In this document: in pieces, positions 7,775 to 14,175 of the stretch | How positions within the stretch are numbered: position 1 is the first letter of the stretch | Layout: every line of letters begins with the position of its first letter | Source: Parcubacteria group bacterium | GTDB taxonomy: Bacteria; Patescibacteriota; Minisyncoccia; JACPCQ01 | Length of the DNA: 17,532 bases | Assembly (NCBI GenBank): GCA_016179715.1 | Contig: JACPCQ010000040.1 | Span: 1 to 17,532, forward strand | Direction: 5' to 3' | Program-made: the position numbers and the translations under genes | Notes under the pieces: generated by a model | Seen by the model: only the letters and a program-made list of their open reading frames with translations | Told to the model about the DNA's origin: nothing | The model's database searches: none

Positions 7775-7873
7775 ACCGCACCTCGCTATGCTCGGACGGA
7801 ATAACCAATAACCAAGAGACAAGTTCCCCGCCTTCGTCGCGTCAGGCGCAACTACGGCGGGCAAGCAAACAAA
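7775..7873 (-). repeat. 99-bp exact direct repeat, copy 1, in 23S helix 31 region
   Basis: It is identical base for base to 8444-8542. It begins with accgcacctcgctatgctcg and ends with gcaagcaaacaaa. It is inserted between the conserved gaaaccgag and gacccgaagcc blocks. Confidence 0.85.
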
Positions 7874-7977
7874 GGTATTCGCGCTATTCACACTCGGTTT
7901 CCCTGCACCTTCGCCACGTATGGCTTAAGTACGCAACACGAATAAACTCGTTGGCTCATTCTTCAATAGGCACGCCG

Positions 7978-8133
7978 TCACGCGCGCAGCGCGTGAAAAT
8001 CCCAAATTCGAAATCCGAAATCCTAAACAAATTTCAATACTCAAATCCAAAACGTTTTAAACATTTGAATTTAGAATTTTGATATTGTTTCGAATTTCGT
8101 GCTTCGTGCTTCGAATTTCCAAGTGCTACGCAC
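7978..8133 (-). other. 23S insertion in helix 25 (classic IVS site)
   Basis: The insert is closed by cacgcgcgcagcgcgtg at one end and a gtgctacgcac hairpin at the other, with inverted tracts (aattcgaaatccgaaatcc / gaatttagaatttt) between. It lies between ggagtcggagc and gtgacggcgtgcc, the H25 tip, a known position of intervening sequences in 23S of other bacteria. Confidence 0.6.
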
Positions 8134-8192
8134 GCTCCGACTCCTTGTAAGCATGTGGTTTCAGGTACTATTTCAACGCCCTTACCGGGCTG

Positions 8193-8229
<37 letters not shown>

Positions 8230-8443
8230 ATCTTCGAAAGTATTTAGCCTTGGGAACTAGTATTCCCTGCTTCCCCCGACCTATTCGTGTGTCGAGGTAC
8301 TCAAGAACAAACGCAAGAAATTACACAACGGCTTTCGTGTACGGGACTATTACCCTCTCTGGTAGCGCTTTCCAACGCACTTCTGCTAGCCAAGACATGC
8401 AATTTCCCCTGATTAAACAAGCGCGTTTGCCTTACAACCCCTA

Positions 8444-8556
8444 ACCGCACCTCGCTATGCTCGGACGGAATAACCAATAACCAAGAGACAAGTTCCCCGC
8501 CTTCGTCGCGTCAGGCGCAACTACGGCGGGCAAGCAAACAAAAGTGAGGCACGGTC
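8444..8556 (-). repeat. 99-bp exact direct repeat, copy 2, plus terminal repeat, in 23S helix 16-18 region
   Basis: Positions 8444-8542 equal 7775-7873 exactly. Here the element continues to gtgaggcacggt (8545-8556), which is the imperfect reverse complement of its left end accgcacctcg, so this copy has both terminal inverted repeats while copy 1 lacks the right one. Confidence 0.85.
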
Positions 8557-8604
8557 AGGTTTGGGCTTCTCCCTGTTCGCTCGCCGCTACTAAGGGAATG
8601 ATAT

Positions 8605-8663
8605 CTACGAATCACGAATCTTTTACGAATATACTTATTCGTATATTCGTATCCGATTCGTAA
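8605..8663 (-). other. Small AT-rich insertion in 23S helix 13-14 region
   Basis: The inverted sequence tacgaatatactta / taagtatattcgta, with further flanking cgaatc repeats, forms a hairpin of about 60 bases next to the agtagcggcgagcg block. Confidence 0.5.
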
Positions 8664-8729
8664 TTGGTAGATTATTGTTTTCTTTTCCTCCGCTTACTGA
8701 GATGTTTCACTTCAGCGGGTTCGCCGTGC

Positions 8730-8888
8730 CGCCCTGCGGCAAAATCAAAATGTAAAATGCAAAAGTCAAAATTACTGTGTTCGCCTGCGGCGAATTTTAA
8801 AATATCGCGAAGCGACACCGAAATTTTGCACTTTGATTTTTTAATTTCGAACTTGCTGCAGAGCAGCACTCGTGCTGGTTTGCAGCAC
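8730..8888 (+). repeat. Hairpin repeat copy B, inside 23S helix 9/10
   Basis: Positions 8740-8833 match the core of copies A (about 3378-3470) and C (about 9072-9166) with only a few differences. The outer inverted repeats of A and C are absent and replaced by host-helix sequence (gccctgcggc and gcagagcagcactcgtgctg). H9 is a known IVS position. Orientation is given relative to copies A and C. Confidence 0.75.
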
Positions 8889-9011
8889 GGGGTTTCCCCA
8901 TTCGGACATCCCCGGGTCAACGGTTGCTCGCCACCTCACCGAGGCTTATCGCAGGCACGCCACGTCCTTCATCGCCTTTCGAAGTCAAGGCATCCACCAC
9001 ATGCTCTTATT

Positions 9012-9038
9012 ACCCTGCTAGAAAATTTATTTACCCCA
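9012..9038 (-). other. Pre-23S processing stem, 5' arm
   Basis: It pairs with 3561-3587 at 26 of 27 positions. The mature 23S 5' end is placed inside it by comparison with the E. coli start. Confidence 0.8.
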
Positions 9039-9041
9039 CCC

Positions 9042-9239
9042 TACCGCACCTCGCTATGCTCGGCACTCGCTCAAAATCAAAATGTAAAATGCAAAAGTCA
9101 AAATTACTGTGTTCGCCTGCGGCGAATTTTTATAAATATCGCGAAGCGACACCGAAATTTTGCACTCCTGCCTGCCGGCAGGCAGGTTGATTTTTTAATT
9201 TTGCATTTGAGTTCCTGCCGAACGCAGTGAGGCACGGTA
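9042..9239 (+). repeat. Hairpin repeat copy C, upstream of 23S
   Basis: This is the most complete copy, at 198 bp. Its ends are imperfect inverted repeats (taccgcacctcgctatgctc at the left, cgaacgcagtgaggcacggt at the right). The core matches copies A and B, with a short insertion (tttttataaat) near 9127. It contains a cctgcctgccggcaggcagg palindrome. With copy A it brackets the 23S gene in direct orientation. Confidence 0.78.
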
Positions 9240-9332
9240 AGGTTGTGTACTATTCACTTTTCAAGCTACTCTCCGTGTTGCATCCAGCGTCGAATGGCAG
9301 AACCTTCATGCCCTCCGGCGCTGACTGCAAAC

Positions 9333-9356
9333 AAAAATCCGCCTCTTGCGAAGCGG
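9333..9356 (-). terminator. Terminator-like hairpin in the 23S leader
   Basis: On the minus strand ccgcttc-gcaa-gaggcgg forms a 7-bp stem (one G.U) with a GCAA loop, followed by atttttgt. It lies about 75 bases downstream of the predicted rRNA promoter and 300 bases before the 23S gene, so it would act as an attenuator unless antitermination occurs. Confidence 0.45.
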
Positions 9357-9432
9357 GGTTGGCACACATGAAAAGAAAGCCCCTTACCCACTTCGTTGGA
9401 ACTGTCTTTGCGCGTCTTTTTTCATACTTCTC

Positions 9433-9461
9433 ATGCTATACCCGCCGCTCTTTCATGTCAA
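9433..9461 (-). promoter_or_regulatory. Promoter of the 23S-5S operon
   Basis: A perfect TTGACA (9456-9461) and TAGCAT (9433-9438) are 17 bases apart on the minus strand; an overlapping TATAGC gives a 15-base spacer. It follows directly after the terminator of the upstream gene (9573-9609), so the 23S gene appears to have its own promoter rather than reading from a 16S gene. Confidence 0.55.
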
Positions 9462-9572
9462 CACCACATAAGACCTATTCTGCACAGGTTATCCACTGCC
9501 CAGCTGTATTTATATGGAACACAAACAACTTTTATACTCCACAGATAAGGTTGCCAGTTCCTCACACAAGAC

Positions 9573-9609
9573 AAAAAAGACCCCCGCCGCACTTAAGGCA
9601 GACGGGGGT
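9573..9609 (-). terminator. Terminator of the zinc-finger-like gene
   Basis: Acccccg (9580-9586) pairs with cgggggt (9603-9609), and on the minus strand a tcttttttgt tract follows. It separates this gene from the rRNA operon. Confidence 0.75.
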
Positions 9610-9650
9610 TCAACGACCAGCATAGCGCAGAGAGCAAGGACGCTACACCA

Positions 9651-10064
9651 TTAAAAAGAATCCTCCGGTTGCTCCTGTTGATCAGTACCGATCCCGAAAT
9701 CACACTCATCCGAAGAAACGTGGTCGGTACGGGCGGAATATTCCTCCGGCGGTGTGTCAAAGAGTCCCAATTCCTGTTGCAACAAACTCTCCCGAATTAA
9801 ACGACACGCCTCGGAGCAATACCGATAGGAGCGGTCTGAGGGATCCTGTGGTTTTCGGCTGCGAAAAGTCCGAACCACAATAATTTCCTGATCCGGCTTG
9901 AAGCGCTTCCTGCAGGAATGATTGGAACATCTCCAGGATTTCTGCTTTCCAACCCCAGAGTATACCATTGTCATTCTCGGCGCATGAGAAAGTGACCAAA
10001 GTACTTTCTCTCTCTCACCCCGCTCTTCGGACTCCTGTTCTTGGATCTCGTGTCTTTCTTCCAT
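9651..10064 (-). CDS. Small putative zinc-binding protein, function unknown
   Basis: I do not recognise a named family. The 137-aa protein starts at ATG 10064, chosen because ggaggt lies 5 bases upstream; the longer frame to 10274 merely overlaps the next gene. Residues 1-20 are very acidic (EERHEIQEQESEERGERE). Four cysteines form two knuckles: C46-x4-C51 (WRCSNHSCRKRF) and C83-x3-C87 (YRYCSEACR), about 31 residues apart, which is consistent with a treble-clef or TRASH/FCS-like zinc site. The C-terminus (88-137) is again acidic and looks disordered. It is an isolated gene with its own promoter (10117-10145) and terminator. A role as a nucleic-acid or ribosome-associated factor is possible but only inferred from the basic knuckle region. 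Confidence 0.75.
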   Translation of the reverse strand: MEERHEIQEQESEERGEREKVLWSLSHAPRMTMVYSGVGKQKSWRCSNHSCRKRFKPDQEIIVVRTFRSRKPQDPSDRSYRYCSEACRLIRESLLQQELGLFDTPPEEYSARTDHVSSDECDFGIGTDQQEQPEDSF

Positions 10065-10116
10065 GATTACCTCCCCAAATACGAGAAGACTCTGGGAACA
10101 TTTGTAACTGAAAAAC

Positions 10117-10145
10117 AGTGTAGCACGATAAATAATTAAAGTCAA
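10117..10145 (-). promoter_or_regulatory. Promoter of the zinc-finger-like gene
   Basis: TTGACT (10140-10145) and TACACT (10117-10122) are 17 bases apart on the minus strand. The -35 lies in the arm of the inverted repeat 10135-10167. Confidence 0.55.
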
Positions 10146-10167
10146 CCAAGGTGGGGTTGACTTTAAT
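10135..10167. repeat. 13-bp perfect inverted repeat between two genes
   Basis: Attaaagtcaacc (10135-10147) and ggttgactttaat (10155-10167) are perfect inverses with a 7-base loop. It may be the terminator of the TM-helix gene (weak T-rich tail on the minus strand), an operator over the -35, or both. Confidence 0.6.
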
Positions 10168-10194
10168 CTGGCTAGGCAAATTGGAGATGCGCAG

Positions 10195-10878
10195 CTATCG
10201 CGAAATATCCGAGCGCAAACGGTCAATATATTTTGCCGCCGCATCGCGTCCGCCAAGCCCAAACGCCAGACCACCCGCGATCGTTAGCATAGCAATAAAG
10301 CCGGTGAATATCGTCTGTACAAACGGACCCGCAATGCCCAGCTGAAAGAGCGCCGCAAGAATAGCGAACACCCAGATAGCCCAGCGAGCGACCCCGCCCA
10401 AAAAGGCAGCTGACGGCATTCCCGCAGCCTTAGCCGATCCCCTGATAAGTTTTTGCACCGCTTCAGCAAGTACTGCAGCCACTACCAAAATGAGCGCCGC
10501 AACAACAACGTTCGGAATGTAGAGCAATACCGTTTCGCGAAGAAAGAGGTTCACCTGCGGAAGTCCGAGAACGTCTATCGCAGCCACTAAAAAGACTACG
10601 ATAAAAAACCAGCGCACGAGCCCTCCGATGAATCCGCCGGAGTCGAGCTTAAACCCGCCGCGGCGCAACACATTTTCAAACCCCAATCCTTGCAGTGCCG
10701 AGTCCACCTTGAGCGCGCGTATAATCTGCTCCACCGCGCGGCCGATAATCACCGCGAGCGCCCAGCCGACCAGAAAGATTACCAGCGACACCACGAGCTT
10801 CGGTATGAAGCCGATGATACCCCCTCCGATCTGCTGGAATTGCGCCACAAGGACATCGCCCCATGTTTGCAATAACAT
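10195..10878 (-). CDS. TM-helix (mechanosensitive channel-like) membrane protein
   Basis: This 227-aa protein has about five membrane helices (roughly 25-46, 84-105, 118-141, 161-182, 186-208). Glycine-rich repeats resemble the conserved TM-helix repeat found next to MscS domains, and the end FGLGGRDAAAKYIDRLRSDI (206-225) resembles the pore helix and following segment of MscS channels. The beta-domain of true MscS is absent, so a solute or ion channel function is only an inference. Families like this are common in CPR and are often labelled small-conductance mechanosensitive channel. ATG 10878 has a weak SD (aagagtgg). A -10 at 11007-11012 is the likely promoter, leaving a leader of about 120 bases. 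Confidence 0.8.
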   Translation of the reverse strand: MLLQTWGDVLVAQFQQIGGGIIGFIPKLVVSLVIFLVGWALAVIIGRAVEQIIRALKVDSALQGLGFENVLRRGGFKLDSGGFIGGLVRWFFIVVFLVAAIDVLGLPQVNLFLRETVLLYIPNVVVAALILVVAAVLAEAVQKLIRGSAKAAGMPSAAFLGGVARWAIWVFAILAALFQLGIAGPFVQTIFTGFIAMLTIAGGLAFGLGGRDAAAKYIDRLRSDISR

Positions 10879-11006
10879 AATTCCACTCTTACCTTAAAAA
10901 AGGTTATTAAAAGATATTAATGAATAAAAAGACCTTTAATCGCCATGAAAGAAGATCGACCTTTGTGATCTCCTGTCAGAAAAATTCCTTACTTTTCCTT
11001 GTTTGA

Positions 11007-11015
11007 ATTATAACA
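11007..11015 (-). promoter_or_regulatory. Extended -10 promoter of the TM-helix gene
   Basis: The minus strand reads TGTTATAAT, a perfect -10 with an extended TG. No strong -35 is found at 17 bases, as is usual for extended -10 promoters. Confidence 0.5.
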
Positions 11016-11138
11016 CGACAACATTGACAGCATGACAACTCCCCTGTGGATAAACTCCATGTCCCCCCTCAGACCGAAAGGAGAAGTCCCCCGAGAAATT
11101 TTACTACTGTGCTCCATTCCCCGCCCAAAATTGAAGGG

Positions 11139-11200
11139 TGCGCGATACAAGGATTGAACCTGCGGCCTCTCGTTCCTGCCCTGTTAGTCAGATGGTGGTT
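11139..11200 (-). pseudogene. tRNA-like 3' half, probably a remnant
   Basis: On the minus strand ggccgcaggttcaatccttg forms a T arm (gcagg/cttgt with ttcaatc loop) followed by a 3' acceptor strand atcgcgc and A. The 5' acceptor partner gcgcgat, a D arm and a sound anticodon stem are not found upstream. It is most simply a decayed or truncated tRNA next to tRNA-Val. A tRNA split by an intron is less likely, as no 5' half is seen nearby. Confidence 0.4.
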
Positions 11201-11223
11201 TCCTTTTTAATTGATAAACTCGG

Positions 11224-11295
11224 TGAGCCCAGATGGATTTGAACCATCGGCCTTTCGCGTGTGAAGCGAACGCTCTACCACTGAGCTATGGGCTC
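11224..11295 (-). tRNA. tRNA-Val (anticodon CAC)
   Basis: The cloverleaf is complete on the minus strand: acceptor gagccca/tgggctc, D arm gctcagtggtagagc, anticodon stem ttcgc/gcgaa with loop ttcacac (anticodon CAC), variable loop aggcc, T arm gatgg-ttcaaat-ccatc, discriminator A. CCA is not encoded. It reads GUG codons. Confidence 0.95.
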
Positions 11296-11311
11296 ATTGT
11301 TTATATCTAAA

Positions 11312-11337
11312 GCGGGGGAAAAATGGGCGTTCCCCGC
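11312..11337 (-). terminator. Weak terminator-like hairpin upstream of tRNA-Val
   Basis: Gcgggg (11312-11317) and ccccgc (11332-11337) pair. On the minus strand only three Ts follow, so termination of the upstream regulator gene is possible but weak. Confidence 0.3.
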
Positions 11338-11371
11338 CTGCTGCCTGTCTGCTTGCCTCGCTGTCCCAGCC

Positions 11372-12004
11372 CTATACTCCCAACTTATTTAATAAGTGCT
11401 CATGCGGCGCTTCAAGAACATCTCGCACAAAACGGTCATACATCCCCAGACGATAGGTGAACTCTTCCGTGGACAAACACGCATAAACCAGCTCTTTCCC
11501 CACTTCTGCTTCCACATCCCGCATGAGCCGTTCAAACGTGCCCTTCTTTATGCCGTCTCCCACTACCAAAAGGTCAAGGCGCGTATCTTCCTGCAAAAAA
11601 ATACCGCCAAGCGTCACCAGCTTTATTCTGCCCAAGCGTCTGATTCTCCGCAGCAGCGACGGCTTTGAAACGGGTGCTGCATTTAGCATCAATAGCTTCA
11701 GCTCCGCAAAAAGTGGAAAAGACCTATCAAGCATCCAGCCTTCAATACGTTTGCGCCGCAGATTATTTTTTTTCCCTGCTCCCGTTTTTGCTGTTTCCTC
11801 TATTTTTACTCCGCGCTTGACCAGCGCGGCGGATTGTAGCGCCGCAAGCTCGCGGCGCAGAGCGGCACCGCGCACTTTTGTCCGGTGAGCTACGTCCCGA
11901 AAAGAAAATATCCGTTCCGGGTTAAGCAAAAAGAGTCGGATACACTTCGGGCGATAAGTGGAACCAAAAAGTTTTTCCAGAATCTGTGGCATACGTATCA
12001 CCAT
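11372..12004 (-). CDS. Winged-helix protein with nucleotidyltransferase-like domain
   Basis: This 210-aa protein has two parts. Residues 20-65 form a winged helix (IRLFLLNPERIFSFRDVAHRT...LRRELAALQSAALVKRG), like ArsR- or MarR-type DNA-binding domains. Residues 120-205 (KLVTLGGIFLQEDTRLDLLVVGDGIKKGTF...VYACLSTEEFTYRLGMYDRFVRDVLEAPH) resemble a nucleotidyltransferase-like fold, in which RLDLLVVGD holds an acidic strand. I recognise this pairing from CPR genomes. It is probably a transcription regulator; enzymatic activity cannot be judged. The start may be ATG 12004 or the internal ATG four codons later. It lies between tRNA-Val and rplL and is separated from rplL by a terminator at 12051-12091, so it is not part of the ribosomal operon. 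Confidence 0.82.
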   Translation of the reverse strand: MVIRMPQILEKLFGSTYRPKCIRLFLLNPERIFSFRDVAHRTKVRGAALRRELAALQSAALVKRGVKIEETAKTGAGKKNNLRRKRIEGWMLDRSFPLFAELKLLMLNAAPVSKPSLLRRIRRLGRIKLVTLGGIFLQEDTRLDLLVVGDGIKKGTFERLMRDVEAEVGKELVYACLSTEEFTYRLGMYDRFVRDVLEAPHEHLLNKLGV

Positions 12005-12050
12005 ACTCTTAAAAAGGGTACGTCCATGGTAGCAGATTCCCCGGACAACT

Positions 12051-12091
12051 CAAAACACCCCCGGACGGCTAGCTGTCGAGGGATGTTTTAC
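12051..12091 (-). terminator. Terminator of rplJ-rplL
   Basis: The palindromic segment has aaaacatccc-tcgac and the complement gtccgggggtgtttt, with gctagc in the middle. The stem is closed on the minus strand by tgtttt, and it is symmetric enough to work in both directions. Confidence 0.65.
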
Positions 12092-12111
12092 AGAAATCCT
12101 GTCAAAAAGTG

Positions 12112-12534
12112 TTACTTCAGCTCAACGGTTGCCCCAACCTCTTCCAGCTTCTTTTTCAATTCCTGTGCCTCTGCCTTTGTCACGCCCTCTTTTACTGCCT
12201 TTGGGGCGGCGTCCACTAAATTTTTCGCTTCTTTCAGCCCGAGTCCAAGCGCTTCGCGCACAACCTTGATAACCTGAATTTTTTGACTGCCCGCATTCTG
12301 CAGCTCCACGGTAAACGCGGACTTTTCCTCTCCGCCGCTCTCCCCGCCTGCAGCCCCCACTGCAGGAGCAGCTGCTACCGCCATTGCAGAGGCGCTCACG
12401 CCAAATTTTTTCTCAAGCACTTTAACAAGCTCCGAGAGATCCAACACGTTCATTGTCTCAATTTGCTCAACAATCTTTGCGAATTTTTCCGGAACAGTAT
12501 TCGCTGTTCCTTCCTGTGTTATTTCGGTATTCAT
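12112..12534 (-). CDS. rplL: Large subunit ribosomal protein L7/L12
   Basis: L7/L12 is the multi-copy stalk protein that recruits EF-Tu, EF-G and other GTPases to the ribosome via L10. The N-terminal dimerisation helices (about 17-48, PEKFAKIVEQIETMNVLDLSELVKVLEKKFGV) are followed by an Ala/Gly hinge (51-70) and the C-terminal GTPase-binding domain (73-140) with the signature KIQVIKVVREALGLGLKEAKNLVDAAPKAVKEGVTKAEA. At 140 aa it is slightly longer than the usual 120-125 because of about 14 extra N-terminal residues (MNTEITQEGTANTV). ATG 12534 has an aaggca SD 5 bases upstream. It is 57 bases downstream of rplJ in the same unit. Confidence 0.97.
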   Translation of the reverse strand: MNTEITQEGTANTVPEKFAKIVEQIETMNVLDLSELVKVLEKKFGVSASAMAVAAAPAVGAAGGESGGEEKSAFTVELQNAGSQKIQVIKVVREALGLGLKEAKNLVDAAPKAVKEGVTKAEAQELKKKLEEVGATVELK

Positions 12535-12591
12535 ATTCTTGCCTTAATGATAAATAAAATGGTTAAACTTGTTCGACCTTCGTAATTGACA

Positions 12592-13116
12592 TTATGATTT
12601 TGACTGCGCAACTGCCGCAAGCGTTCGCACCGTGTTGCGTAACACCTCGCTTAATACGTTTATCGTTCCGCGTATCGGGGAGGCAGAAAGCCCGACAATC
12701 TGTCCGAGCAGCACCTCGCGCGGAGGAGTTGTCGCAAGCGTACGCATGGCCTCTTGCCCGCGATACGCTCTCTCGTAGACGCCGCCGAGAAGCGTGACAA
12801 GTTGTTTGTGCGCTTTCTCGGCGGCGTATGTCTCTCGTACCGGAGCAACAATATCTTCGTATCCGAAAACAAATGCAATTTCTCCTTCAAGTTGCGGTTG
12901 CTCCCCGGCATAGCGCATTTCACTCATCGCGCGTCTTGCAAGCGTTTTCTTTGCAACAATATATTCCGCGCCCGCATCGCGCAGTTTTCTGCGAAGCGCG
13001 CTTACTGCGGCAACACCAAGCCCCCCAAATCGTACAAACGCCACAATATGGCTCTGTGTAAAACATTCGCGCAACCGGCGCACAATCTCTTCTTTTTTTG
13101 TTCGTGAAATCGCCAT
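12592..13116 (-). CDS. rplJ: Large subunit ribosomal protein L10
   Basis: L10 forms the base of the stalk, binding 23S helices 42-44 with its N-terminal domain and several L7/L12 dimers with a C-terminal helix. Residues 1-110 carry the RNA-binding domain (AISRTKKEEIVRRL..., LRRKLRDAGAEYIVAKKTLARRAM), and 155-174 give the L12-binding helix (NVLSEVLRNTVRTLAAVAQ). The length of 174 aa is normal. ATG 13116 is near the end of a structured leader. L10 (with L7/L12) binds that leader in other bacteria to repress its own synthesis, and the leader here has the expected fold (see 13158-13293). It is followed by rplL after 57 bases. Confidence 0.97.
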   Translation of the reverse strand: MAISRTKKEEIVRRLRECFTQSHIVAFVRFGGLGVAAVSALRRKLRDAGAEYIVAKKTLARRAMSEMRYAGEQPQLEGEIAFVFGYEDIVAPVRETYAAEKAHKQLVTLLGGVYERAYRGQEAMRTLATTPPREVLLGQIVGLSASPIRGTINVLSEVLRNTVRTLAAVAQSKS

Positions 13117-13144
13117 GTTGCAAACGAAAAGTGTAAAACGAAAA

Positions 13145-13160
13145 GCCGCTCGTTGGCGGC
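13145..13160 (-). terminator. Attenuator hairpin overlapping the L10 leader stem
   Basis: Gccgc (13145-13149) and gcggc (13156-13160) pair on the minus strand as gccgc-caacga-gcggc, followed by ttttcgttttac. Its 5' arm overlaps the 3' arm of the leader closing stem (13158-13167) by 3 bases, so the two structures exclude each other. Confidence 0.6.
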
Positions 13161-13293
13161 CGCAGACGTAAGGGGAAATTTTCCCTTACTACAGCTTGTG
13201 ATTTTAAGCTGTACTGCCTCGGGAGGACTTCTCTCCTGTTTTGCGCTTTTCGCTTTACCTTTTGCGCTTTTGGAGCGCCCCCTGTCTGCGGCC
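13158..13293 (-). promoter_or_regulatory. L10 leader (ribosomal protein autoregulation)
   Basis: The leader is closed by a perfect 10-bp stem ggccgcagac (13158-13167) / gtctgcggcc (13284-13293). Inside, the minus strand carries gaagtcctcccgaggcagta, which resembles the kink-turn and L10-binding part of known L10 leaders, and an agctt...aagct hairpin. It starts about 15 bases after the predicted -10. Position, stem and motif all agree with the L10 leader family. Confidence 0.8.
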
Positions 13294-13310
13294 GATATGT
13301 AATTATTTCC

Positions 13311-13339
13311 AGGGTAGCGTAAGGTAAAAAATTTGTCAA
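13311..13339 (-). promoter_or_regulatory. Promoter of rplJ-rplL
   Basis: TTGACA (13334-13339) is perfect, with TACCCT (13311-13316) 17 bases away on the minus strand. A start near 13304 would begin transcription just before the L10 leader. Confidence 0.65.
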
Positions 13340-13406
13340 CTAACCGTTAAGAAACGCTTGTCGGCAAACACTCGCTTATACCATAAAAATCTCATAGAAT
13401 GTTCTT

Positions 13407-14141
13407 ATGATTCAAAAATCGCTTGAGCAAGTGACAGGGCGGCAAGAGGGCATTCTCCTGCTCAACAAGCCTGCGGGGCCCACGTCGCATGATATGGTAG
13501 ACCGTCTGCGCGCGATATCAGGCATCCGGCAGATAGGGCATGCGGGCACGCTTGACCCCTTTGCGCAAGGGCTGTTGGTTTTGCTTGTTGGAGATGCCAC
13601 CAAGCGCGCCGAAGAATTTATCGGCCTTCCAAAAAGTTATGATGCATTGTTGCGTCTGGGCGTAGAAAGCGACACGCACGATATTGCGGGCACGTTGTGC
13701 GCGATTCCGGTGCAACAATCTCCAGCGTTTGATGCCGTTGCGGAAGCGCTCAAACAATTCCGCGGCACGATAGAACAAACTCCCCCACAGTTCTCCGCAA
13801 TAAAGATAAAGGGGAAGAAAGCCTACGAGCACGCGCGCAAGGGAAACTTCACAGCCCTCGCCCCGCGCAAAATAACCATATACAAAATTGAAGTTATCAG
13901 TTATCAATATCCGCTTCTTGCGCTTACCCTGCATGTTGCAAGCGGAACGTACATACGCGCGATAGCGCGTGACTTAGGCAAGACGCTCGGCACCGGAGCG
14001 GTCCTTATCTCGCTTACCCGCACGCGTATCGGGAATTTTCTGTTAAGTGACGCTGTTGCGCCGGATACGCTCACAACAAAGAACTGGCCAACATACATTA
14101 TTGCGCTCCCCGAAACGCGCGCGGCCATAACAAAAAAATAG
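13407..14141 (+). CDS. truB: tRNA pseudouridine(55) synthase TruB
   Basis: TruB isomerises U55 in the T arm of tRNAs. The catalytic region GHAGTLDPFAQGLL (44-57) contains the essential Asp 50. The N-terminal LLLNKPAGPTSHDMV (17-31), the KSYDALLRLGVESDTHDIAG strand (75-94), and PPQFSAIKIKGKKAYEHAR (126-144) are typical TruB blocks, as is VASGTYIRAIARDLG (177-191). The 244-aa length is on the short side: the C-terminal PUA domain seems to be lost or much reduced, as in many small CPR TruBs. ATG 13407 has no good SD. It starts a plus-strand run with nth and rsmI, divergent from rplJ. The stop codon sits inside a 24-bp palindrome (14139-14162). Confidence 0.95.
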   Translation: MIQKSLEQVTGRQEGILLLNKPAGPTSHDMVDRLRAISGIRQIGHAGTLDPFAQGLLVLLVGDATKRAEEFIGLPKSYDALLRLGVESDTHDIAGTLCAIPVQQSPAFDAVAEALKQFRGTIEQTPPQFSAIKIKGKKAYEHARKGNFTALAPRKITIYKIEVISYQYPLLALTLHVASGTYIRAIARDLGKTLGTGAVLISLTRTRIGNFLLSDAVAPDTLTTKNWPTYIIALPETRAAITKK

Positions 14142-14162
14142 TATATACTATAGTATATACTA
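14139..14162. repeat. Tandem 12-bp palindromes between truB and nth
   Basis: Two perfect adjoining copies of tagtatatacta form a 24-bp perfect palindrome. The truB stop codon (tag) is its first three bases, and the nth ATG is 13 bases downstream. There is no T-tract, so it is not a typical terminator. Confidence 0.8.
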
Positions 14163-14175
14163 CAAACACTCTCTT

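Noticed and set aside
9651..10274. 207-aa version of the zinc-finger-like protein
   Set aside because: The extra N-terminal part overlaps the next gene in another frame; ggaggt before ATG 10064 sets the start.
11024..11060. Plus-strand TTGACA as a promoter
   Set aside because: No -10 at the right distance and no plus-strand gene downstream.
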